A stretch of DNA of 64,000 nt from Mycobacterium marseillense (GCF_010731675.1 NZ_AP022584.1:5394001-5458000); one strand, 5' to 3'. Shown: positions 48,557-58,777, numbered from the stretch's first letter. Translations and numbers: made by a program. Notes: generated from the letters alone by a model not told the origin.

Positions 48557-50122
48557 CTACGCGAGCCAGGCCGCGGAGTCCGGGGGGAGTTTCCCGTCGA
48601 GCAGCGGCGCGCTTGCCAGGATGAGTTCCCCCGGCGGCAGCGGCACCGGTTGCGCGCCGGTGTTCAGCGCGCACACCAGGCCACCGGGACGCCGGAAGAT
48701 CACCACATCGCCGCAGGCTTCCAGCCACTCGACATCGTCGCCGTCGAACTCGACGCGGCGCTTGCGCAATTCGAGCGCGCGCCGGAAAAACGACAGCGTC
48801 GAGTCGGGATCGGCGTCCTGCTTCTCGACGGTCAGCGCGGCCCACTCCGTCGGCATCGGCAACCAGGTGTCGGCAGCCGACGAGAACCCGAACGGGGGGT
48901 CGTCGCCGGACCAGGGGATCGGCACCCGGCATTTGTCGCGGCCGCGCTCGGTATGTCCCGACCGTTCCCACGTCGGGTCCTGCAGCACCTCGTCGGGCAG
49001 CTCGACGTCGGGCAGGCCCAGTTCCTCGCCGTTGTAGATGAACACCGCGCCCGGCAGGGCGAGCATCACCATCGCCATCGCGCGGGCCCGGCGCAGCCCG
49101 ACGTCGCCGCCGCCGTAGCGGGTGACCTCCCGGCCGACGTCGTGGTTGGACAGCGTCCAGGTCGGGACGGCGTCCTGCAGGGCGGTGGCGGCCAGCGAGT
49201 TCTGGATCGCGTCACGAATCTCGGCGCCGTCGAAGTCGATCCTCGTCAGCCGGAAATTGAATCCGAGGTGCAGTTCGTCGGGGCGCAGGTATTCGGCCCA
49301 GCGGGCGTTGTCGGTCACCCAGACCTCGCCGACGGTCACCGCCCCGGGGTAGTCGTTGATCACCCTGCGGATGTCGCGGTGGATGTCGTGCACGCTCGGG
49401 TTGTTGAAGCGCGGGTCGTCGTCGGTGTGGTGCAACACCTTGGACTCGACGTCGGGCGAATCCGGCAGACCGGCAGGCTTGGCCATGCCGTGGGCCACGT
49501 CGATGCGGAAGCCATCCACGCCGCGTTCCAGCCAGAAGCGCAGCGTCTTCTCGAAATCGTCGAAGATGTCCGGGTGCTCCCAGTTCAGGTCGGGCTGCTC
49601 GGTGTCGAACAGGTGCAGGTACCACTGGCCGGGGTGGCCGTCGGGCTCGACCACCCGGGTCCACGCCGGGCCGCCGAACACCGAGGTCCAGTTGTTGGGC
49701 GGCAGCTCCCCGTCGGCGCCGCGGCCGTCGCGGAAGAAATACCGCTCCCGGGCGTCGGTGCCCGGCCCGGCGGCCAGCGCCGCCTGGAACCACGGATGGG
49801 CCGAGCTGGAGTGGTTGGGCACCACGTCCATGGTGATCTTCATGCCCCGCCGGTGCGCCGCGGCGATCAGGCGTTCGATGGCGGCCATCCCGCCGAACAA
49901 CGGGTCGATGTCGCGCGGATCGGCGACGTCGTAGCCGTGGTCGGCCATCGGGGAGACCGTGACCGGGTTGAGCCAGATCGCGTCCACGCCGAGTCGCTCG
50001 AGGTGATCCAGGCGGGCGGCCACGCCGTCCAGGTCGCCGACTCCGTCGCCGTCGCTGTCGGCGAACGAGCGCGGATACACCTGATAGAACACCGCGCTCG
50101 ACCACCACGCTGCCGGGCTCAT
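48557..50122 (-). CDS. aglA: Alpha-glucosidase AglA (GH13)
   Basis: A 521-residue GH13 enzyme acting on short alpha-glucosides such as maltose, isomaltose or trehalose-like oligosaccharides. N-terminal FYQVYPRSFADSDGDGVGDLDG is the oligo-1,6-glucosidase signature. GFRIDVAHG holds the nucleophile Asp, VGEVWV the acid Glu, and SNHDVGREV the transition-state Asp. DVVPNHSS is region I. ATG 50122; it lies 25 bases downstream of glbO on the same strand, so the two are probably cotranscribed, an odd pairing conserved with Rv2471-Rv2470. Confidence 0.95.
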   Translation of the reverse strand: MSPAAWWSSAVFYQVYPRSFADSDGDGVGDLDGVAARLDHLERLGVDAIWLNPVTVSPMADHGYDVADPRDIDPLFGGMAAIERLIAAAHRRGMKITMDVVPNHSSSAHPWFQAALAAGPGTDARERYFFRDGRGADGELPPNNWTSVFGGPAWTRVVEPDGHPGQWYLHLFDTEQPDLNWEHPDIFDDFEKTLRFWLERGVDGFRIDVAHGMAKPAGLPDSPDVESKVLHHTDDDPRFNNPSVHDIHRDIRRVINDYPGAVTVGEVWVTDNARWAEYLRPDELHLGFNFRLTRIDFDGAEIRDAIQNSLAATALQDAVPTWTLSNHDVGREVTRYGGGDVGLRRARAMAMVMLALPGAVFIYNGEELGLPDVELPDEVLQDPTWERSGHTERGRDKCRVPIPWSGDDPPFGFSSAADTWLPMPTEWAALTVEKQDADPDSTLSFFRRALELRKRRVEFDGDDVEWLEACGDVVIFRRPGGLVCALNTGAQPVPLPPGELILASAPLLDGKLPPDSAAWLA

Positions 50123-50147
50123 GCTGCTCCGTTCGGTTCGCTGGGCA

Positions 50148-50543
50148 TCAAAACGACGAGTTCACCAGGGAGTCGGCGGCCATCTCCAGATAGCTGAGCA
50201 ACTCGCGGCGGTGCTCGTCGTCGAGGGTCGCCGAATCGATGGAGGCGACGGCCGTGTGCATGCAGCGCAGCCACGCGTCGCGGGCCAGGGGAGTGATCCG
50301 GAACGGGACGTGACGCATCCGCAGCCGGGGGTGTCCGCGGCGGTCGGAGTAGGTGCGCGGGCCGCCCCAATACTGCTCGAGGAACATCCGCAACCGCTCT
50401 TCGGCGCCCTCGAGGTCGTCGAGCGGATACAGCTCGCGCAGAATCTCGTCCTCGGGGACCTGAGCGTAAAAGCGCGCCACGATCGCGTGGAAAGTCTCGG
50501 CACCGCCGACAGCGTCGTAGAAGGACTGTCCTACCTCATCCAT
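50148..50543 (-). CDS. glbO: Truncated haemoglobin GlbO (group II)
   Basis: A 131-residue trHbO. The B-helix Phe-Tyr lies in IVARFYAQV, the proximal His in [11 protein letters not shown], and the group II Trp G8 in [16 protein letters not shown]. The heavily conserved [21 protein letters not shown] stretch identifies it. GlbO binds oxygen very tightly and is membrane-associated in M. tuberculosis, where it may protect against NO and support respiration. ATG 50543. The N-terminus is three residues longer than in M. tuberculosis. Confidence 0.96.
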   Translation of the reverse strand: MDEVGQSFYDAVGGAETFHAIVARFYAQVPEDEILRELYPLDDLEGAEERLRMFLEQYWGGPRTYSDRRGHPRLRMRHVPFRITPLARDAWLRCMHTAVASIDSATLDDEHRRELLSYLEMAADSLVNSSF

Positions 50544-50687
50544 CGCCGTCCATTGTGGGGCATCGCCGCGACCGCGAGCCCAGGCGGCCCGCCGCCCCTC
50601 CCGCTGTTCACCGGTTGGACACGGCGTTTCACCTGCAATAGGGGTGCGATCGGCGACGAATCATGGTGGACTGTTCGCGGAGGATCT

Positions 50688-51335
50688 ATGGCGCAGGGCA
50701 AAAGACGCCGCAGCCACCGCAGTCAGGTAGCCGCGGCAGGGTTAACCGGGCCCACAACCGTGTCGTCGCTGCACAGTGTTGAGATCCATCCGCCCGCCCG
50801 CCCGGAGAGCGCGTCCATCTGGAGCCGCCGACGGGTGCTGCTGCTGAATTCCACCTACGAGCCGCTGACCGCGCTGCCGATGCGGCGCGCGATCGTGATG
50901 GTGATCTGCGGCAAGGCCGACGTGGTGCACCACGACCCGGCCGGCCCGGTCATCCACTCCGCGACCAGCTCGATCGTGGTGCCCTCGGTGATCCAGCTGC
51001 GGTCCTATGTCCGCGTCCCGTACCGGGCGCGCGTTCCGATGACCCGCGCCGCGCTGATGCACCGCGACCGGTTCTGCTGCGCCTATTGCGGGGCGAAGGC
51101 GGACACCGTCGACCACGTGGTGCCACGCAGCCGTGGCGGCGACCATTCCTGGGAGAACTGCGTCGCCTGCTGCTCGACCTGCAACCACCGCAAGGGCGAC
51201 AAGCTACTCAGCGAGCTCGGCTGGGCGCTGCGCCGGGCGCCGATGCCGCCGACCGGGCAGCACTGGCGGCTGTTGTCGACGGTCAAGGAGCTGGACCCGG
51301 CCTGGGCCCGATACCTCGGTGAAGGCGCGGCCTGA
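50688..51335 (+). CDS. HNH endonuclease-family protein (Rv2469c-like)
   Basis: 215 residues; CGGAGGAT at 50678-50685 precedes ATG 50688, ruling out the long upstream frame. The C-terminal half has the HNH/zinc signature C-A-Y-C-G, then TVDHVVPRSRGGDHSWENCV and CCSTCNHRKGDK. The N-terminal half (RRVLLLNSTYEPLTALPMRRAIVMVICGKADVV) is the usual partner domain of this actinobacterial single-copy housekeeping HNH family, not of a restriction or homing enzyme. No methylase or intron is linked. A nuclease role in repair is inferred. Confidence 0.9.
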   Translation: MAQGKRRRSHRSQVAAAGLTGPTTVSSLHSVEIHPPARPESASIWSRRRVLLLNSTYEPLTALPMRRAIVMVICGKADVVHHDPAGPVIHSATSSIVVPSVIQLRSYVRVPYRARVPMTRAALMHRDRFCCAYCGAKADTVDHVVPRSRGGDHSWENCVACCSTCNHRKGDKLLSELGWALRRAPMPPTGQHWRLLSTVKELDPAWARYLGEGAA

Positions 51336-51393
51336 GCAACGATCTGGTGTCCGGGCGCGCCGGTAGATCCCTTGGTGGGATACGGTTTGCGTC

Positions 51394-51636
51394 GTGAGTC
51401 CTATGCATCTCCACCTGATCATCGTCGGAATACCGCTGTTGCTGGTGGTCGCCCTGTCGGTGCTGATCTGGTCCCGCAAGGGGCCGCATCCGGCGACCTA
51501 CAAGCTGGGCGAGAAGTGGACGCATCCGCCGATCCTGTGGGCCGCGGTCGGTGAAGAGGTCGGCCACAGCCATGGGCACGGGGGGCACGGCACGTCGGAA
51601 TTCTCAGTGGGAGGTGGCGCCAGTGGCACGTGGTGA
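51394..51636 (+). CDS. ctaJ: aa3-type cytochrome oxidase accessory subunit CtaJ
   Basis: An 80-residue protein with one N-terminal membrane helix ([21 protein letters not shown]). A short conserved segment [24 protein letters not shown] follows, seen here as [14 protein letters not shown], and the tail is His/Gly-rich ([10 protein letters not shown]). By location next to HNH-DUF5130-pepN and by sequence this corresponds to the small subunit named CtaJ in the mycobacterial bc1-aa3 supercomplex. The start is GTG 51394 or ATG 51403. Its last 14 bases overlap the next gene. The His-rich tail could bind metal. Confidence 0.8.
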   Translation: MSPMHLHLIIVGIPLLLVVALSVLIWSRKGPHPATYKLGEKWTHPPILWAAVGEEVGHSHGHGGHGTSEFSVGGGASGTW

Positions 51637-52090
51637 GGTAGCGACGAAGGAACCCGCCGAACTGCCCTACGGCTCGGTGATCACCACCAGCGGACGGATC
51701 TCCGGGGTCACCGAGCCCGGCGAACTGTCGGTGCATTACCCGTTTCCGACCAAAGACCTCGTCGCCGTGGACGACGCGCTGAAATTCGGGTCACGGGCCT
51801 CCAAGACGCGGTTCGCGATCTACCTGGGCGACCTCGGCAGCGACACCGCCGCGCGGGCCCGCGAAATCCTGGCCGACGTGCCGACACCGGATAACGCGGT
51901 GCTGCTGGCGGTCTCGCCCGACCAGAAGGTCATCGAGGTGGTCTACGGTTCCGCGGTCCGCGGGCGCGGCGCCGAGTCGGCCGCACCGCTGGGTGTGGCC
52001 GCCGCGTCCTCGGCATTCGAGCGCGGCGATCTGGTGGACGGGCTGGTCAGCGCGATCCGGGTGCTGAGCGCGGGCATTTCGCCGGCCTGA
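51623..52090 (+). CDS. DUF5130 protein (Rv2468c-like)
   Basis: A 155-residue soluble protein. GTG 51623, seven bases after GGGAGGT, gives an N-terminus [21 protein letters not shown]. The domain resembles the TPM phosphatase-like fold: [22 protein letters not shown] and [20 protein letters not shown]. Actinobacterial DUF5130 proteins are conserved but uncharacterised. The 14-bp overlap with ctaJ implies translational coupling, so a link to oxidase biogenesis is worth testing. A repeat doublet starts four bases after its stop. Confidence 0.82.
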   Translation: MARGEVATKEPAELPYGSVITTSGRISGVTEPGELSVHYPFPTKDLVAVDDALKFGSRASKTRFAIYLGDLGSDTAARAREILADVPTPDNAVLLAVSPDQKVIEVVYGSAVRGRGAESAAPLGVAAASSAFERGDLVDGLVSAIRVLSAGISPA

Positions 52091-52094
52091 TTTC

Positions 52095-52194
52095 GTGGCG
52101 ATCGCAAGCGCGGCGTAGCCGGGTGCAGTGGGTCGCCACCATCGACTTCGTGGCGATCGCAAGCGCGGCGTAGCCGGGTGCAGTGGGTCGCCAC
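52095..52194. repeat. Family A repeat doublet, locus 3 (two 45-nt units)
   Basis: Units at 52095-52139 and 52150-52194 lie on the plus strand with a 10-nt spacer. Each begins GTGGCGATCGCAAGCGCGGC and ends GTGGGTCGCCAC. Both carry T at the variable position (CGGCGTAGCC) and the locus-specific GGGTGCAGTGGG. The two units are identical over all 45 nt. They lie between the convergent DUF5130 and pepN genes. Confidence 0.9.
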
Positions 52195-52268
52195 GTCACC
52201 CCCCGCCTCGAGCGTCCGCAGTTGTACGTCAGCTGTGGCGTGTCGGAGCACAAACACGCACGCTCGCC

Positions 52269-54845
52269 CTACTCGGCGGCGTCGAAACGGCGCGCCCGCA
52301 ACGAACGCTTCACCCCGGCCTGGCCCTCGAGCACCAGCCGACGCAACGCGGCGGGCACCTCGGGGTCGGACAGGAACCGATCGGCAGCCGCGATGCCGTC
52401 GTCGCTGATGTCCCAGTGCGGGTACAGGCCGATCACCACCGTCTGCGCCACTTCGCTGGAGCGGCGCGCCCACACACCCGAGATCGCCTCGAAGTACCGC
52501 GTGGTGAACGGCTTGAGCAGCTCATGCTGCGCCGGCGGGGCGATGCCCGCGATGATCGCGCGGGCGGTGATGTTGGCCAGGGTGTCGTCCTCGACCACCG
52601 TCGTCCACGCCGCCTCCTTGACCTGCAGCTGGGGCCGGGCCGTCGCGGCCTGGGCGCCGTGCCGCTTGCCGGCCGCGGTCGGGTCGCGCTGAACTTCGGC
52701 GTCGATGAACGGGGTGGCAGGCCCGTCGGCGTCGATGTCGCCGGCGGTGGCCAGCGCGGTGACGATCCGCCACCGCAGGTCCGTGTCGATCTCGAGGCCC
52801 GGCAATCCCAGGTCGGCGGGGGAGCGGTCGAGCAGGTCGGCCAACGTCGCGACGTGGCCGGCCGACAGCACCGACGAGCACAGCGTGTTGACGAAGGCGA
52901 GCTGGTGGTCCGATCCGGCCTGCGCGGCGCGCGCCAATTCCAGCAACCGGTCGGCGAACTGCGGCCAACCCTGCTCGCGCGCCCAGCCGGGCTCGGCGTA
53001 GGAGGCCAGCGCCGTCTGCGCCTGCAGCAGCAGCCGCTGGGCCACCCCGACCTCGGTTTCGGCGTGCACGCCGCCCGCCACCAGGGCCACGAAATCGCGG
53101 GCCCGCAGTTCGGCCTCACGCGTCATCTCCCACGCCGCCGACCAGACCAGTGAGCGCGGCAACGGCTCGGCGATATCGGCGATGCGCCGCAGGGCGGTCC
53201 GCAGCGACTCGGCGTCCAGGCGCAACGAGCAATACGTCAGGTCGTCGTCATTGACCAGAACCAGCTGGCCCCGCGAAACCCCAACCAGCGCAGGCACTTC
53301 CGTTACCGGCCCCTCGACGTCGAGTTCTTCGCGTCGCACCCGGACCAACTTCCCCGACCCGTCATCGTCGTAAATGCCGATGGCCAGCCGGTGCACCCGG
53401 GTCTCGCCGGCGCCCGGGGCGGCCCCACTCTGGGTCACCGCGAACCGGGTGAACGTGCCGTTCGAGTCGACGTCGAAATCGGGCCGCAGCGTGTTGAGTC
53501 CGGTCGTCTTCAGCCACTGCTGACCCCAGTCGGACAGGTCGCGCCCCGACGCCTTCTCCAACGCGGCGACCAGATCGTCGAACGTGGCATTGCCGAACGC
53601 ATGGGTGCGGAAATAGTCGCGTAGCCCGGCCAGGAAGTGCTCGAGCCCGACGTAGGCGACGAGCTGCTTAAGCACCGAGGCGCCCTTGGCGTAGGTGATG
53701 CCGTCGAAGTTGACCTCGACGGCGGCCAGGTCCGGGATGTCGGCGGCGATCGGATGGGTCGAGGGCAATTGGTCCTGGCGGTAGGCCCACGACTTTTCGA
53801 CCGTCGCGAACGTCGTCCAGGCCTCGGTGAATTCGGTTGCCTCGCTTTGGCACAACACCGACGCGAACGTTGCGAAAGACTCGTTGAGCCACAGGTCGTC
53901 CCACCAGGCCATGGTGACCAGATCCCCGAACCACATGTGGGCCATCTCGTGCAGCACGGTCTCGGCGCGACGTTCGTAGGACGCCCGGGTGACCTTGCTG
54001 CGGAAGACGTAGTCCTCCAGGAAGGTCACCGCGCCGGCGTTTTCCATCGCCCCGGCGTTGAACTCGGGGACGAACAGCTGATCGTACTTCCCGAAGGCGT
54101 AGGGCAAGCCAAAGTTCTTGTGGTAGAAGCCAAATCCCTGCTTGGTCTGGGTGAAAAGCCGCTCGGCGTCCATGTACGGCGCCAGCGACGCCCGGCAATA
54201 GATGCCCAGCGGGATTTCGCCGTGTTCGTCGGTGTAGGCGTCCTTCCACTCGGCATACGGGCCCGCGATGAGGGCGACCAGATAGGTGCTCATCCGCGGG
54301 GTGGTGGCAAAGGTGTGCAGGCCGTCGTTCACCGACACGGTCGCGCCGTTGGAGATCACCTTCCAGTGCCGGGGTGCGGTCACCCGCACGTCGAAGGTCG
54401 CCTTGAGGTCGGGCTGGTCGAAGCAGGCGAACATGCGCTTGGCGTCGGCGGTCTCGAATTGCGAGTACAGGTAGGTCTCGTTGTCGACGGGGTCGACGAA
54501 CCGGTGCAGGCCCTCGCCGGTGTTGGAGTAGCGGCAGTCCGCGTCGACCACGACGACGTTGCGGTCGGCCAGCCCGCGCAGGGGGATGCCCGTCGACTCG
54601 TCGTATCCGGAGACGTCCAGTTCGCGGCCGTTGAGCGTGGCGCTGCGGATGGTGTCGGCGGCGATGTCGATGACGGAGTCGGCGCCGGCGAGGGCGTCGA
54701 ACACCACCGTGGTGACCGAGCGGAAGGTCCGTTCGCCGGGGCCGCCGTGGGAGTCGGTGAGATCGAGGTCGATCTGGTAGCTGGCGACGGTGATCAGGGA
54801 GGCCCGCTCGACGGCCTGGTCGCGGGTCAGGTTGGGGAGTGCCAC
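52269..54845 (-). CDS. pepN: Aminopeptidase N (M1 zinc metallopeptidase)
   Basis: An 858-residue cytoplasmic aminopeptidase. The exopeptidase motif GAMEN and the zinc motif [12 protein letters not shown] (HExxH), with its third ligand Glu in LNESFA, are all present in the second domain. The C-terminal ~350 residues form the helical ERAP1-like domain. It trims N-terminal residues from peptides, including those released by Clp and the proteasome. The start is GTG 54845 ([10 protein letters not shown]); no strong ribosome binding site is present. It is divergent from the DsbA-like gene, sharing a 91-base promoter region. Confidence 0.95.
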   Translation of the reverse strand: MALPNLTRDQAVERASLITVASYQIDLDLTDSHGGPGERTFRSVTTVVFDALAGADSVIDIAADTIRSATLNGRELDVSGYDESTGIPLRGLADRNVVVVDADCRYSNTGEGLHRFVDPVDNETYLYSQFETADAKRMFACFDQPDLKATFDVRVTAPRHWKVISNGATVSVNDGLHTFATTPRMSTYLVALIAGPYAEWKDAYTDEHGEIPLGIYCRASLAPYMDAERLFTQTKQGFGFYHKNFGLPYAFGKYDQLFVPEFNAGAMENAGAVTFLEDYVFRSKVTRASYERRAETVLHEMAHMWFGDLVTMAWWDDLWLNESFATFASVLCQSEATEFTEAWTTFATVEKSWAYRQDQLPSTHPIAADIPDLAAVEVNFDGITYAKGASVLKQLVAYVGLEHFLAGLRDYFRTHAFGNATFDDLVAALEKASGRDLSDWGQQWLKTTGLNTLRPDFDVDSNGTFTRFAVTQSGAAPGAGETRVHRLAIGIYDDDGSGKLVRVRREELDVEGPVTEVPALVGVSRGQLVLVNDDDLTYCSLRLDAESLRTALRRIADIAEPLPRSLVWSAAWEMTREAELRARDFVALVAGGVHAETEVGVAQRLLLQAQTALASYAEPGWAREQGWPQFADRLLELARAAQAGSDHQLAFVNTLCSSVLSAGHVATLADLLDRSPADLGLPGLEIDTDLRWRIVTALATAGDIDADGPATPFIDAEVQRDPTAAGKRHGAQAATARPQLQVKEAAWTTVVEDDTLANITARAIIAGIAPPAQHELLKPFTTRYFEAISGVWARRSSEVAQTVVIGLYPHWDISDDGIAAADRFLSDPEVPAALRRLVLEGQAGVKRSLRARRFDAAE

Positions 54846-54936
54846 GTGTCCAACTTACGGGTCGGGCCAACCGGGAACAGGAGCGAGAGGCCTACGGTTG
54901 TGCAGATCAGACTTTCAGCCGAAGAGAGGACCGGAC

Positions 54937-55560
54937 ATGCCTGACAACGCGCCCGCGAAGAACAAAGCCGATTTCTGGTTCGACCCGCTGTGCCCGTGGG
55001 CGTGGATCACCTCGCGCTGGATCCTCGAGGTGGAAAAGGTTCGCGACATCGAGGTGAACTTTCACGTGATGAGCCTGGCGGTGCTCAACGAAAACCGGGA
55101 AGACCTGCCGGAGAACTATCGCGAGAACATGAAGCGGGCCTGGGGTCCGGTGCGGGTGGCGATCGCGGCCGAGCAGGCCCACGGCGCCGAGGTACTGGGT
55201 CCGCTGTACACCGCGATGGGAACCCGGATCCACAACGAGGGCAACAAAGAACTCGAGGACGTGATCAAGCTCGCGCTGGAGGACGCCGGGCTGCCGGCGG
55301 GCCTGGCCGCGGCCGCCGAGAGCGACGCCTACGACGAAGCCGTGCGCAAGAGTCACCACGCCGGGATGGACGCGGTCGGCGACGACGTCGGCACGCCCAC
55401 CATCCACGTCAACAATGTGGCGTTCTTCGGCCCGGTGCTCTCCAAGATTCCGCGCGGTGAGGAAGCGGGCAAGCTGTGGGACGCCTCGGTGGCCTTCGCT
55501 TCCTACCCGCACTTCTTCGAGCTCAAGCGCAGCCGCACCGAGAAGCCCGACTTCTCGTAG
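54937..55560 (+). CDS. DsbA-like mycothiol-dependent oxidoreductase (Rv2466c-like) with CPWA active site
   Basis: A 207-residue thioredoxin-fold protein with a helical insertion, same length as Rv2466c. Rv2466c is a mycothiol-dependent nitroreductase/reductase with active site C19-P-W-C22. Here the motif reads [13 protein letters not shown]: Cys19 is kept, but residue 22 is Ala (codon GCG), so the enzyme is monothiol. The conserved cis-Pro loop is [22 protein letters not shown] 54937 has GAGAGGA upstream. Loss of the resolving cysteine predicts reliance on a mycothiol mixed disulfide with Cys19. Confidence 0.92.
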   Translation: MPDNAPAKNKADFWFDPLCPWAWITSRWILEVEKVRDIEVNFHVMSLAVLNENREDLPENYRENMKRAWGPVRVAIAAEQAHGAEVLGPLYTAMGTRIHNEGNKELEDVIKLALEDAGLPAGLAAAAESDAYDEAVRKSHHAGMDAVGDDVGTPTIHVNNVAFFGPVLSKIPRGEEAGKLWDASVAFASYPHFFELKRSRTEKPDFS

Positions 55561-55609
55561 AGCGGTTGGGCGGCCGGGCGCGTCGTGCGGCTGTGTAAGG
55601 ATTGCGGGC

Positions 55610-56089
<480 letters not shown>

Positions 56090-56106
56090 CGCCGAAAGGT
56101 CCGCGC

Positions 56107-56913
56107 GTGCCCGAAGGGCATACCCTGCACCGGCTGGCCCGGCTGCACCAACGCCGTTACGCCGGCGCGCCCGTGTCGGTGTCCAGCCCGCAGGGCCGCT
56201 TCGCCGATGCGGCCGCGGCGGTCGACGGCCGGGTGTTGCAACGCACCAGCGCCTGGGGCAAGCATCTTTTCCACCACTACGCCGGCGGCCCGATTGTGCA
56301 TGTGCATCTCGGGTTGTACGGCGCCTTCACCGAGTGGGAACGCCCGGACGACGGGTCGTTTCCCGAGGCGGTCGGCCAGGTGCGGATGCGCATGATCGGC
56401 GCCGACTACGGCACGGACCTGCGCGGCCCGACGGTGTGCGAAGTGATCGACGAAGGACAGGTCAGCGACGTACTGGCCCGGCTGGGTCCCGACCCGCTGC
56501 GCGGCGACGCCGATCCAGCGTGGGCCTGGAAGCGAATCGCCAAGTCGCGCAGGCCTATTGGCGCGCTGCTGATGGATCAGACCGTCATGGCCGGCGTCGG
56601 CAACGTCTACCGCAGCGAGTTGCTGTACCGCCACGGCATCGACCCGTTCCGCGCGGGCCGCGACGTCGGCGAGGACGAGTTCGTGGCCGCCTGGAGCGAT
56701 CTGGTGGCACTGATGAAGGTGGGGTTGCGGCGCGGCAAGATCGTCGTGGTGCGGCCCGAACACGATCACGGCGCGCCGTCCTATCGCCCCGACCGCCCCC
56801 GCACCTACGTCTACCGGCGGTCCGGCGAACCGTGCCGGGTGTGCCAAGAGCCGATCCGCACGACCGTGCTGGAGGGCCGCAACGTGTTCTGGTGCCCGAA
56901 GTGCCAGAAGTGA
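56107..56913 (+). CDS. nei1: Fpg/Nei-family DNA glycosylase (Nei1, Rv2464c-like)
   Basis: A 268-residue bifunctional glycosylase/AP lyase that removes oxidised pyrimidines. After Met removal the N-terminus is P-E-G-H-T, giving the Pro nucleophile and the catalytic Glu. The helix-two-turn-helix is MAGVGNVYRSELLYRHGI near residue 165. The C-terminal zinc finger is CRVCQEPIRTTVLEGRNVFWCPKC (four Cys). GTG 56107. Assignment to Nei1 rather than Nei2 is by position next to rpiB and lipP. Confidence 0.93.
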   Translation: MPEGHTLHRLARLHQRRYAGAPVSVSSPQGRFADAAAAVDGRVLQRTSAWGKHLFHHYAGGPIVHVHLGLYGAFTEWERPDDGSFPEAVGQVRMRMIGADYGTDLRGPTVCEVIDEGQVSDVLARLGPDPLRGDADPAWAWKRIAKSRRPIGALLMDQTVMAGVGNVYRSELLYRHGIDPFRAGRDVGEDEFVAAWSDLVALMKVGLRRGKIVVVRPEHDHGAPSYRPDRPRTYVYRRSGEPCRVCQEPIRTTVLEGRNVFWCPKCQK

Positions 56914-56971
56914 CGGCGAAAGCGTCGACTTTCCTGGTTTGAATTCAATCGGCGCGGGCATTGCAGTGTCC

Positions 56972-57325
56972 ATGAACACTCTCGCTCGATCAGCTGCAAC
57001 GATTTCCGCCATAGCAGGTCTCGGGCTGGCGGGGCTGGGCGTCGCGAGCGACGCGTACGCGCAGCCCGGACCGTTCCCGCAATGGTGCCCTGGGGATTTC
57101 TGGGACCCCGGCTGGGGCGACAACTGGGACAACGGGCATTGCCACGACAACTGGCGCGGGCCCGGACCTAACCCGTATATCGGCCCGGGGGGACCCGGTG
57201 GCCCGGGTGGGCCTGCCGGACCGGGCGGTCCCGGGGGGCTCGGCGGACCCGGCGGTCCCGGTGGACCCGGCGGTCCCGGTGGACCTGGCGGGGGCGGACA
57301 CGGCGGCGGAGGCGGCGGCCACTGA
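56972..57325 (+). CDS. Secreted glycine/proline-rich (collagen-like) protein
   Basis: 117 residues. A signal peptide (NTLARSAATISAIAGLGLAGLGVASDAYA) with an AYA cleavage site near residue 30 is followed by a Trp/Cys/Asp-rich segment (PFPQWCPGDFWDPGWGDNW). From residue 70 there are about 15 GPGG-type repeats, ending in a GGHGGGGGGH tail with His. ATG 56972; a TTG at 56939 is possible. The CPGDFWDPGWG module is shared by a family of small mycobacterial exported proteins of unknown role. It is not a PE_PGRS protein because there is no PE domain. The repeat is at the DNA level nearly tandem, so length variation between strains is likely. Confidence 0.78.
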   Translation: MNTLARSAATISAIAGLGLAGLGVASDAYAQPGPFPQWCPGDFWDPGWGDNWDNGHCHDNWRGPGPNPYIGPGGPGGPGGPAGPGGPGGLGGPGGPGGPGGPGGPGGGGHGGGGGGH

Positions 57326-57334
57326 CGCCTGTCG

Positions 57335-58525
57335 CTAGATGACACCCAGCACGGAGTAGACCTCGTTCGACAGGACCAGGCTGCGCGGATCCGCGTTGGC
57401 CTTGGTGGGGTCGAAGTGGTTCGCCACGTAGGCATAGCCGATGCGGTGCTCGAGATCGACGAAGCCGAACGAGCCGCCCAGCCCGCCGTGGCCGAAGATC
57501 CGCGGGTTGGGTCCGTTGACGCAGCGCTGGTTGAGCATGTACCCCAGACCCCAGCCGTGGTCGGCGACCCGCGGGCCCAGCACCAAGTCGATGTCCAGCC
57601 CGCCCTGACAGACCCGCACCAGGTCCATGTGCTCGCGGCTGAGCACCTTCTCCTGGGCGAGCGCGTTGTAGAACGTCGCCAACCCCAGCGCCGACACCTG
57701 CCCGTTGGTGCCGGGGAACTCGAGTTCGCGCCACAGGCTCAGATCGTGGGAGCCGAGTTCGTCGTCGGGGGCGAATCCCATCGAGATCGACAGGCCCGCC
57801 TTGGGGTGCTCGGCCAGGCTGGTCGGATAGCCGGGGGCCTTCGCGTCGGCCAGCAGGTCCCGGGCGTGCGGCTTGTTGATCCGCTCGGCGCAGCGGTGCT
57901 GTTCGGCGAGCGGCAACCCGATGTGGACGTCGGCGCCGAACGGCTCGGCGATCTCGGTCCGCAGATAGTGGCCGATCGTGCGGCCGGTGACCCGGCGGAA
58001 GACTTCGCCCATGATGAAACCGAAGGTGGTCATGTGGTAGCCCTGGGCGGTGCCCGGCTCCCACCAGGGTTCGGCGGCGGCCAGCTGCTCGCAGACGTAG
58101 CCCCAGTCAGCCACCTGTTCCCAACGCATCCGGGTGCGCGGCCCGATCACGCCGGAGCGATGGCTCATCACCATCGCCAGCGTGATGTCTTGTTTGCCCG
58201 CCTGGGCGAACTCGGGCCAGTAGTGGGCCACCGGCGCCTGCAGGTCCAGCTCGCCGCGGTCGGCCAGTTGGTGCACGCAGGTGGCCGACAGGCCCTTCGT
58301 GCCGGACAACACCGTGGTCAGAGTGTTCTGTTGCCAGGGTCGGGTATGGGCGGCGTCGGCCCAGCCACCCCACAGGTTGACGACGAGAGACCCGTCCACC
58401 CATACCGCGACGGCCGCGCCGACCTCGTCGCCCTGAGTGAAATTGCGCTCGAACGCGTCGCGGACCCCGACGAAATCCGACGCGCATGAGCCATGGATCG
58501 ACGCGTCCGTCGTCAGGTCGCTCAT
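57335..58525 (-). CDS. lipP: Serine hydrolase LipP (beta-lactamase class C-like esterase)
   Basis: A 396-residue protein of the serine beta-lactamase/penicillin-binding-like esterase family VIII. The SxxK motif is SGTK at residues 74-77. The second element lies around YHMTTFGFIMGEVFRRVTG, and the C-terminal GHGGLGGSFGFVDLE supplies the KTG-equivalent (HGG). No signal peptide is seen, so it is probably cytoplasmic. Likely an esterase on short acyl esters. ATG 58525. It converges on the glycine-rich gene with a 9-base gap. Confidence 0.92.
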   Translation of the reverse strand: MSDLTTDASIHGSCASDFVGVRDAFERNFTQGDEVGAAVAVWVDGSLVVNLWGGWADAAHTRPWQQNTLTTVLSGTKGLSATCVHQLADRGELDLQAPVAHYWPEFAQAGKQDITLAMVMSHRSGVIGPRTRMRWEQVADWGYVCEQLAAAEPWWEPGTAQGYHMTTFGFIMGEVFRRVTGRTIGHYLRTEIAEPFGADVHIGLPLAEQHRCAERINKPHARDLLADAKAPGYPTSLAEHPKAGLSISMGFAPDDELGSHDLSLWRELEFPGTNGQVSALGLATFYNALAQEKVLSREHMDLVRVCQGGLDIDLVLGPRVADHGWGLGYMLNQRCVNGPNPRIFGHGGLGGSFGFVDLEHRIGYAYVANHFDPTKANADPRSLVLSNEVYSVLGVI

Positions 58526-58557
58526 GGCGCCTCTCTATCGAGCAGATAGTTAGCCCG

Positions 58558-58628
58558 AGCGGGCGACGGGAATCGAACCCGCGTAGCTAGTTTGGAAGAC
58601 TAGGGCTCTACCATTGAGCTACGCCCGC
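58558..58628 (-). tRNA. tRNA-Gly (TCC)
   Basis: A 71-nt cloverleaf runs from 58628 to 58558. The acceptor GCGGGCG pairs with CGCCCGC, and the D arm is GCTC/GAGC. The anticodon stem CTAGT/ACTAG encloses CTTCCAA, giving anticodon TCC. The T arm has GGTTCGATTCC. CCA is not encoded. Confidence 0.96.
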
Positions 58629-58777
58629 ATGTAATTAGTCGAGCGTGACTGTAGCTGGCGACGAAGATCAAATCTAATCGACGCGGCTTTGTGATCACTC
58701 CGTGAGGTCCGCGAGGTCGCTGCCCAAGCCTGTGACGGACCCGGCGGTGCGGGGCCTTAGGATCATCGAGGTCAGCG

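Noticed and set aside
56972..57325. Glycine-rich protein as PE_PGRS.
   Set aside because: There is a cleavable signal peptide and no N-terminal PE domain; the repeats are GPGG, not GGAGGA-type PGRS.
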